Shown: positions 56,641-64,000 of the stretch, in pieces
How positions within the stretch are numbered: position 1 is the stretch's first letter
How the letters are laid out: the number at the start of each line of letters is the position of its first letter
Assembly: GCA_028015205.1 (NCBI GenBank)
Contig: CM051511.1
Location: 38,341,204 to 38,405,203 of the forward strand
DNA length: 64,000 nt
Source: Mytilisepta virgata
Lineage: Eukaryota; Mollusca; Bivalvia; Mytilida; Mytilidae
Direction of reading: 5' to 3'
Notes under the pieces: model-generated
The model's database searches: none
Told to the model about the DNA's origin: nothing
Seen by the model: the letters and a program-made list of their open reading frames with translations, nothing else
Position numbers and translations under genes: made by a program

Positions 56641-57089
56641 TGAGTTCTGGAGACAAGGTTATCTAACGGACTGACAGACGGACCGATTACAAATATCCCG
56701 CATTCAAAGTGTGGGGATAATCATTTTCTCCAGAGTAAAGGTATGTTGCAAAATTTCTAAAATATTGTTATAAATATAATTATGCACGCTGAAGATACTC
56801 TTTAAATATAAAAATTCTATAAAACTCAATTTATTAGTATCATTTTGACACTAACATGAAAATACTACCAACTCAGCTCAACTTAGAGGCAATGGTCAGA
56901 GGCACCCAATGGTAGTTAAAATGTTTTACGACAAAAACTGTTTATTCACAAGAAATCAATCTCTCCAATCATGTGACAGCCCTAGCTTTTGGCTTGGTAC
57001 TCAAGTATTTAGGAGCGGTCTTAATACATCGATCACGAGCGGCCAGTGATTCCTCAAACTGACTTCATCTTCATTGCAAAACGTGTGAT
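56641..57089. other. Spacer between arrays
   Basis: It begins with 'acggactgacagacggaccg', which often follows this type of satellite; otherwise nothing recognised. Confidence 0.35.
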
Positions 57090-57556
57090 AAGTTACGGTA
57101 AATTCGGAAATTTTCGCGTGCACTTATTGCGATTCTTCTACCCCAGGCAAAATTGTGAGGTTTAATTATTGCGATCGCCGCCCGTGTGAAAAAAAAAGTT
57201 TTATTATTGCAATCGGAGATCGGGTAAAAATTGAAAATGGAAGTGTTATTAAAGTAATCGTTTTAATTAATGGTGTTAAAAATATTAGAATTCAAAATAT
57301 TATTATATATATAATAGCTGTGAAAACAATAACTATACAACTAAGTATATCTACCAATTAACCTGTCTCCGGATGTCGGCAATAAATGACCAGAAACCTA
57401 CCTAGGTAATTTATAAACAAAGTGGGGCAAATCAAGAATAAATTGGACATGAATATATGCATTAAAAATGCAAGTTTTTAATATTGCGATGGTCAACCGA
57501 TCGCGATTTTCTTAATAATAAAAACATCGCAATAATTGCCATAATTACAGTAATTA
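57090..57556 (+). mobile_element. MITE-like element rich in 'attgcgat'
   Basis: The left end 'ttacggtaaattcggaaatt' and the right end 'aattgccataattacagtaa' read inwards as similar inverted termini, followed inside by 'attgcgat' on the left and its complement 'atcgcaat' on the right. The target duplication is not resolved. The 68-codon frame inside is a by-product. Confidence 0.45.
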
Positions 57557-57743
57557 TAAATATTAAACGTTAACCTGTGAAGATTTTTTTATACTGTCAT
57601 GTTCTTGGGGGAATCAAAATACAGGATCGATAGACGCTGTTAGGCGGACTACTTTCGTAAACAACATTAACACCAACTTCATACGAAACATGTATAAAAA
57701 GTAAGAACAAAATAACACAAATGTCTTACATCTTATAAGAATT

Positions 57744-57888
57744 AAACACATTTTTCTCTGGAGTTAATTGATGCATAAACAAGACCAGTTCACTCGCAAA
57801 TTGAACATAAATCCCTTCGACTTTGTATGTTTGTGAGTGAATTGGTCCAGTTTATACATCAATTAATAAACTGAAAAAAAATGTGTTT
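57744..57888. repeat. 145-bp hairpin
   Basis: The left arm 'aaacacatttttctctggag' continues with 'ttaattgatgcataaacaag' and 'accagttcactcgcaaa'. The right arm mirrors it and ends 'aaaaaaatgtgttt'. The loop lies around 57808-57818. Confidence 0.8.
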
Positions 57889-58097
57889 ACATTTAAAAGT
57901 TACTTGTGACAGGAAGATATGTCTCAAGCGGGATAACTCTAAAATTTACACAGGTATAATGCAAATGTAAAATCAAATTGAGGAAAAAATTACATTAATA
58001 AATTTCCCTAATTTAAAGGGGCGCAAGACAATTGTTGAAGGTGTAAGAATCTTGTATCAATTTACGTGATTAAAACTCGACAAAATGTCAAGTAAAC

Positions 58098-58126
58098 AAA
58101 AAAAAAAAAAAAAAACAAAAAAACAG
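58098..58126. repeat. Poly-A tract
   Basis: An A-rich run with two C interruptions. Confidence 0.8.
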
Positions 58127-58499
58127 TGATTTGCGTGTCTACATACAATCACATATACTTGCCTGGTATAGTAAATTACCTGTTTATTAGAATTTTTTGT
58201 TTCTTGTTTAATATCATTTAATTTTTTCTAGAAAAGGTTTCCAGATAAGAAAATTCTTTTAATTTCCGAATTCTTTTCCTTTGCTACATAAAGCTAGCAA
58301 GGCCGTAACATTTTTCACATTTGAAAATCATGTTTCTTTTAATTACTTCTTGCAAGAAGTATGTTTTTTATCATCTTCAGGTAACATTATCTTTATTAAA
58401 CTAGAAATCTGGACTGTCGGAATCGACAGTGATCCCCGCACACCCCCTGTAAGTAGTTGGGCTACTTACCTATAGTCAAAAATATAATACATTATTCCC

Positions 58500-59610
58500 A
58501 TCAAAAAATAGTATGCAGCCATTCTATAAAGAAATTAAATCAATAAACCTAATGAGAAAAAATGTGTGAGTCTTCCAAGAAAGACATGCGGACGTCAATT
58601 TTCACAAAAGATATTAAAATTTTCTAAAAATGAAATATATATGCACACCTTTGCATTAAAGTTAATGCAGCGAGAAAGTTTCACCAAATTGCTTTGAGCG
58701 GTTATGGAGTAGTTGAGGATAGAAGTTTTGACCCCCGTCCCTTTTTTAAAAATGTCAATTTTTCCAAAAAAAGATGTAAAATTTTCTAAAAATGAAATAT
58801 ATATACACACCTGTGCATTAAGGTTAATGCACAGAGAAAGTTTCATCAAATTCCTTTGAGCGGTTATGGATTAGTTGAGGATGGAAGTTTTGACCCCCTT
58901 TTTTTCCAAAAATGTCAATTTTAACCAAAGAAAATTTAAAAATTTTCTAAAAATGAAATATATATGCACACCTGTGCATTAAGGTTAATGCACAGAGAAA
59001 GTTTCATCATATTCCTTTGAGCGGTTATGGAGTTGTTGAGGATAGAAGTTTATCCAAAAACAGTATGCAGCCATTCTATAAAGAAATTAAATCAATAAAC
59101 GTAATGACAAAAAATGTGTGAGTCTTCCAAGGAAGACATGTGTCGCCTGCGGACGTCAATTTTCACAACAGATATTAAAATTTTCTAAAAATGAAATATA
59201 TATGCACACCTGTGCATTAAGGTTAATGCACAGAGAAAGTTTCACCAAATTCATTTGAGCGGTTATGGAGTAGTTGAGGATAGAAGTTTTGAACCCCCAT
59301 TTTTTAAAAAAATGTCAATTTTTACAATTTTTTTTAAAAATTTTCTAAAAAATGAAATATATATGCAGACCTGTGCATTAAGGTTAATGCACAGAGAAAG
59401 TTTCATCAAATTCCTTTGAGCGGTTATGGATTAGTTGAGGATGGACGTTTTGACCCCCTTTTTTTCCAAAAATGTCAATTTTAACCAAACAAAATTTAAA
59501 ATTTTCTAAAAATGAAATATATATGCACACCTGTGCATTAACGTCAACCCACAGAGAAAGTTTCATCAAATTCCTTTGAGCGGTTTACGAGTAGTTGAGG
59601 ATAGAAGAAA
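58500..59610 (+). repeat. Satellite 2 (~160-bp unit in a ~550-bp higher-order unit)
   Basis: The anchor 'cacacctgtgcattaaggtt' occurs near 58643, 58805, 58965, 59203, 59363 and 59524, with 'cctttgagcggttatggag' and 'gttgaggatagaag' in each unit. A longer block ('gtatgcagccattctataaa', 58512 and 59062) starts each of two groups of three. The motif 'ctgtgcattaaggttaatg' plus 'cacag' is itself a palindrome. Confidence 0.85.
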
Positions 59611-59689
59611 AGTGTGAGGACGCAAGACGAAAGACGACAGATAGTGATCCCTATGTGTCGACCATGAGTTCCGCAGACGACACAATGAA
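59611..59689. other. Junction between satellites 2 and 1
   Basis: 'gacgcaagacgaaagacgac' and 'gtgatccctatgtgtcgacc' resemble the segment 'cgacagtgatccccgcaca' at 58420, so both sides of satellite 2 carry a related flank. Confidence 0.45.
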
Positions 59690-60400
59690 AAAACCTTAGT
59701 TCACAAGCTTAAACCGACAATTTTTGAAATTTGGCCTGTGTGAGCCCCCGGATCAAATCTATATTCTAAATCCTTATTGTTCAACTAAATATCCTGTAGG
59801 ACAATACTATATATAAGCAAACTGAAATAGAAGTTAAGGTCACAAGCTTAAATTAAAAAATTCAAATTTCGACCCACGTGGACTAATTTTAAAAAATTAA
59901 AATTCTAAAACCTTATTGCACACCTGCGTATTGTTTTTGACGATACTGTATAGAAATAAAATGCATAAATTGAAAAACAAAGGAAAAGTTTATGTCACAA
60001 GCTTAAATTGATAATTTTTCAAAATTCGACCCATGTGGGCCCCTTGTTTAGAAAATCAAAATTCTAAAACCTTATTGCGCATCTGCATATAGCGTATGAC
60101 AATATCGTATTGAAATAATATGCATAAATTGTAAAATTAAAGAGGAGCTAAGGTCAAAAGCTTAAATTCACAGTTTTTCGAAATTCGACCCCTGTGCGAC
60201 ACATTTTAGAAAATAAAAATTCTAAAACCTTATTACGCATCTGCATATGGTGCATGACAATACGGTATAGAAATAAAATGCATAAATTGAAAAATGAAAG
60301 AGGAGTTCAGGTCACAAGCTTGAATTCCAAATTTTCGAAGTTCAACCCTTGTTTAGAAAATCAAAATTCTAAAACCTTATTGCGCATCTACAGGTTTTTG
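59690..60400 (+). repeat. Satellite 1, second array
   Basis: The same unit as 55956-56640 in the same orientation: 'taaaaccttatt' near 59908, 60066, 60226 and 60372, and a variant near 59770. The array stops at 'gcgcatctacaggtttttgg'. Confidence 0.85.
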
Positions 60401-61291
60401 GCGCCCGAGTATATTTATGTAATTTCGGAATATTTCTTAACCTATAGTTTGTCATAATTTACATTTATCGAAATTATTTTTCTACTTTACATGTCTAATC
60501 TTATTTTTAACTAATGTAAATTCATATTTTGATGCTCACCTATGCTAAATCTGTTAAGAGTTGTCTTTCTTTTATCAGCTGGACACACATGTCATGCATG
60601 TACACAGATTACATGAATAAATGAATGAATAATCTGCAAAAACTTCGGATTTTACATGCTTGGTTTCAATGAAATACACATTCACATAAGAATTTTAATA
60701 TTTTTTATGATTGAATCTACAATAGAGGTAGTAGTTTAAAAGCTGTACATTCATGAATATGGACAATAATTTTGATTATTAAGAATATTGATGACGTAAT
60801 TTCAAAGTATATCACTTTCCTTTTACGATTCTTTTTTTCAAACCAAAACAACATTACTGCGCTTCATTAACGAATTTAGCTATCCCTAATACAGAGCGAT
60901 TTATTATAAAATGTGATTCCCGATCTTAGATCTTTCTTTATAATTATTAATTTTCTCATATTGCAAAGTTAACTGTAAGAATTCAGAGAAACACACCGGA
61001 TCTTAATAATGTCACCACGAGAAAATAACTAGATCTGGAAAACGGAGTTTAGAGAAAAAACTCTATGACTTTGTAGATAACACCAAAGAAAATTCTAAAT
61101 TGTAACTACTGGTGAACTGGACCATGGTAAAAGCCCCAAAAGTGTGACATGTTCTTACACTTTGGAGTCTGATTATATCCAAAAGTTCAAATGCGTTTTT
61201 CCTGCCTTAAGAAACTTCCATTATCTCACGATTATCTGCATCATGCGCATGGTTATAGTTTTACTATTCGCGCTATCGTACTGACTACAGG
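60401..61291. other. Spacer, nothing recognised
   Basis: AT-rich, no supported feature. Confidence 0.4.
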
Positions 61292-61347
61292 GAGGTTGAA
61301 AATAATCCTCTATTTTAAGCAAAGTTTGTAGGATTATTTTCAACCTC
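61292..61347. repeat. 56-bp hairpin
   Basis: 'gaggttgaaaataatcct' and its exact complement 'aggattattttcaacctc' enclose a 20-base loop. Confidence 0.85.
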
Positions 61348-61479
61348 AGCACCCACTGATCCCGAGGTATCAATGTGCAACAAACTGCTTCGGATTTTTA
61401 ACATCGTGTACTAATTTAGTCCTTAATAGGTACATTGTGTATTTGATAAGTTTTTTCAGCTTTTGAACATGTATAAAGA

Positions 61480-61720
61480 AAGACAATTTATATAGTAAAT
61501 ATAGCGCATACCCACAGGGGCAGACTATATGGGGAACCCGATCTGTCAGAAAACTTCAAATAAACAGGGTCTAACGGTTTTTTAGAAAGGTTTTTAACAT
61601 AGAGACAAACAATTTTATTCATTCCCTGACCCTGGAAGGGTACACTAGATTTACTAAGAGACGACATCAAAAATTCAATGTAGTTCAATGTAGGATAAAA
61701 CACTAAATTCACATAGTTTT
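61480..61720 (+). repeat. Local duplication, copy 1 (uninterrupted)
   Basis: 'ggggcagactatatggggaa', 'cttcaaataaacagggtcta' and 'ggtttttaacatagagacaa' match 63128-63195 plus 63460-63482, where a repeat interrupts the copy. Confidence 0.6.
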
Positions 61721-61937
61721 TTCACTGACCCCCCCCCCCCCTCTTAACTTAATTTGGGAAAAAATGGATTGATGAATATGGGCATATGCTTTGAGAGTAT
61801 ACTTTTTGTACCATGGGTCATGTTTTTCCTCAACAATGTGTTTGTTCTGTATATTGACTTGGACTTCACTTTTAAAAAATATTGGAAAAAAGTGATGTGT
61901 CTTTTTAGTATGCATCAAAAAGGCACTGTTTAAGAAC

Positions 61938-62091
61938 TAATTCATTGATGCCATGCTCTATGGTTATTTTAACATGGTTAGGCCTTATATTTGTTTATAT
62001 TTTACACCAAGCGTTAGTGAGGTGTAAAATATTAACAAATATAAGGCCTATCCACGTTAAAATAACCACAGAGCATGGCACCAATGAATTA
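61938..62091. repeat. 154-bp hairpin
   Basis: The left arm is 'taattcattgatgccatgct', 'ctatggttattttaacatgg', 'ttaggccttatatttgttta'. The right arm mirrors it and ends 'catggcaccaatgaatta'. The stem is about 70 base pairs with a loop near 'aagcgttagt'. Confidence 0.9.
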
Positions 62092-62810
62092 TTTCGATTC
62101 TAATAGGACAATATGCATCATTTCTGTAATCGAAGCGAACCATATAAGGCGTCATATATGGGCAACCATGTCGATTTTAACCAGGCAAAAACTTTTACAG
62201 AAAAACGTAAAATGTCTTAAAACAAGCAAATGAAATCAGACTTACATTTTTGTGTGATTTTAAAGCAAATACCAGCGTTCCAGATCCTGTACAACATACG
62301 ATTTTCCGTTTTTGACTGTCGATCTGGCACCATTTAAATGGATGACGTTCTACCTTGGGTTGTGACGTCGCACTTTCGACTGTCATATTTTTTTAGCGTG
62401 ACAGTTATCGTTGTTGTATTTCGAGCTTTGCTAAATGTTTGCAAAGCGATAAATGTAAGATAGATTCAGTGAGATGGAAGAATATGACTTTGAAACTTTA
62501 TTTTATCAACACAATACAACAGTTTAGTGATTTCAAGTGTGCTTCACGCTTCACGCTTCACGTCAACAATGCATTGTTCGCGTGTCTCAATAATAATTGT
62601 TCTAGATAGAACACGGTTGTGTTTCTATAGCGAAATATTATAGCGCCATATTAGAATAATTTATAATTTTACACATATCATTCAAAATTTACGATCGATA
62701 AAGCGATTGAACAATGTAGATACTATGACTGATTTCGCCCCAATACTCTGGGCCAAACATTTGTTTCCTGGTACGATTTGATAGCTTTTATTTTGCTTTA
62801 AAAGTCCAAA

Positions 62811-62857
62811 CATATGTTAGGGCCGACATTGATCTTTTGATGTCGTCCCTAATATGA
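62811..62857. repeat. 47-bp hairpin
   Basis: 'catatgttagggccgacat' faces 'gatgtcgtccctaatatg' around a short loop. One or two mismatches. Confidence 0.7.
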
Positions 62858-63099
62858 TTTTTCTTTATTTGTATTTGTGCAACAGGTAATAAAAGTTTCG
62901 TGAAAATGGAATTTTTTTCTATATGTTAAATACCTCTATAAAAAACGGCTAGCCTCTGTTTATTTGAACTTTTCATGTAAATTCTGACAAATATCGTTCC
63001 CTGGAGATGTGCACTATGATAGCCATATTTATTTTCTTTCTTTGTGGAATACACATCCCAAGTTTTGTTAAGATGTAATTTTTTTTAATGCTAAAATCC

Positions 63100-63195
63100 A
63101 CTATTTAGTAGATATAGTGCACACATTCAGGGGCAGGCTATATGGTGAACCAAATTTGTTAGAATTTATATGCAAAGTTCAAATAAACAGGAGCT
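63100..63195 (+). repeat. Local duplication, copy 2, left part
   Basis: 'tagatatagtgcacacattc', 'aggggcaggctatatggtga' and 'gttcaaataaacaggagcta' match 61496-61582. The copy resumes at about 63452. Confidence 0.6.
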
Positions 63196-63198
63196 AGA

Positions 63199-63446
63199 AT
63201 AGAGAATGGAAACGGGGAATGTGTCAAAGAGACAACAACCCGACCAAAGAGCAGAAAACAGCTCAGTCTACCAAGGTCTTCAACGCAGCAAGAAAATCTC
63301 GCACCCGGAGACGGACTTCAGCTGGCTCCTAAACAATAATGTATACTAGTTCAGCAAAATCGACGGCACACTAAACCCCGAAACATAAAAATGAACTAAA
63401 ATTTAAAAAAAAACACACAAGACTAACAAAGGCTAGAGATTCCTGA
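63199..63446 (+). mobile_element. Repeat family B inserted into a local duplication
   Basis: It runs from 'atagagaatggaaacgggga' to 'ggctagagattcctga', including 'cgaccaaagagcagaaaaca' shared with 3400-3420. The five bases CTAGA flank it on both sides (63194-63198 and 63447-63451), consistent with a target duplication, although the family may extend a few bases into the right one. No coding capacity. Confidence 0.6.
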
Positions 63447-63451
63447 CTAGA

Positions 63452-64000
63452 CTATTCAAAGAGTTTTTAAACATAGAAAAACAAATGTCAGTCTGCATGA
63501 AACGTGGTATGTATGTTGCATTAAACAGCTGCTATCATGGTACCCGTTCAATAACTGTGTATTACTTATTTTTTTCATAATTATACTACCATAACAGCTG
63601 TTGTACGAGAACTAAGTCTATAACTGTTTTCTTATACATTTTAATAAAAAAAGAAACATAACTTTGGGGCGTGATCAACCAATCAAATTAAGGCAGGTGG
63701 TCAACAGATCCCTGCCTGTTCAACAGTCCAAAAAATGTTGCCATGTATTCACAGACTGACAGAACACATTGCAACATTTAAAATGTTTCATATTCTATAT
63801 AGAGTAAAGATATACAGGTATAACAAACCTTATTGTTTACTATATTGAGCAATGCCATATAAAATAATCGTGCAGACTATATCGTTATTTTGAAGGGGGA
63901 CTTTTGGTAATATGAAAATACAGGTATTCCTTAGCATCTTATGTCATCACTGTACATTAGACATATATATCTGAAATCTTTTAATAATCTAATACACAAG
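63452..64000. other. End of window, nothing further recognised
   Basis: The first ~40 bases complete copy 2 of the local duplication. The rest is AT-rich without supported features. Confidence 0.4.

Overview
The window is AT-rich animal nuclear DNA. It has canonical GT-AG introns, tRNA-headed SINE sequence, two decayed LINE reverse-transcriptase tails, several TTAA-flanked MITEs, many foldback hairpins and long satellite arrays. The dispersed repeat families and the SINE core look to me like those of marine bivalves, most likely a mussel (Mytilidae). That assignment rests on recognition by eye and was not checked against a database. I see no prokaryotic operons, CRISPR arrays or rRNA genes.

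The only intact host gene I can support lies on the + strand at 9490-24983. Seven coding exons join in frame into a 655-residue cationic amino acid transporter of the SLC7 CAT branch (SLC7A1-4/14), closest by eye to SLC7A4/SLC7A14. All six introns have GT-AG ends, and the junctions fall inside conserved CAT motifs. Intron 1 holds a cluster of nuclear-receptor half-sites. Introns 4 and 5 are loaded with MITEs, an antisense LINE relic, a poly-G run and a frameshifted coding-like segment.

Upstream (1-9489) there are a SINE, a dispersed repeat present as an inverted pair, a decayed TTAA MITE, a 32-bp minisatellite and long stretches with nothing recognisable. Between 25 and 43 kb there are an excellent TTAA MITE, a foldback element built of 33-bp repeats, a G-quadruplex motif, a tandem segmental duplication, and the 3' end of a LINE whose C-terminal reverse-transcriptase region is still open on the - strand.

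From 43 to 64 kb the sequence is almost entirely repeats. It holds an inverted pair of a ~380-bp element, a two-copy family that shares a minus-strand reading frame, and a 735-bp foldback with 51-bp internal repeats. It also holds a series of near-perfect hairpins of about 60-155 bp, two interleaved satellites with ~160-bp periods, other tandem arrays of 90-156 bp, and a repeat inserted into one copy of a local duplication. I found no new enzymatic or defence system. The most unusual signals are the foldbacks and hairpins, the reading frames inside the foldback repeats, the half-site cluster, and the unexplained split reading frame in intron 5.
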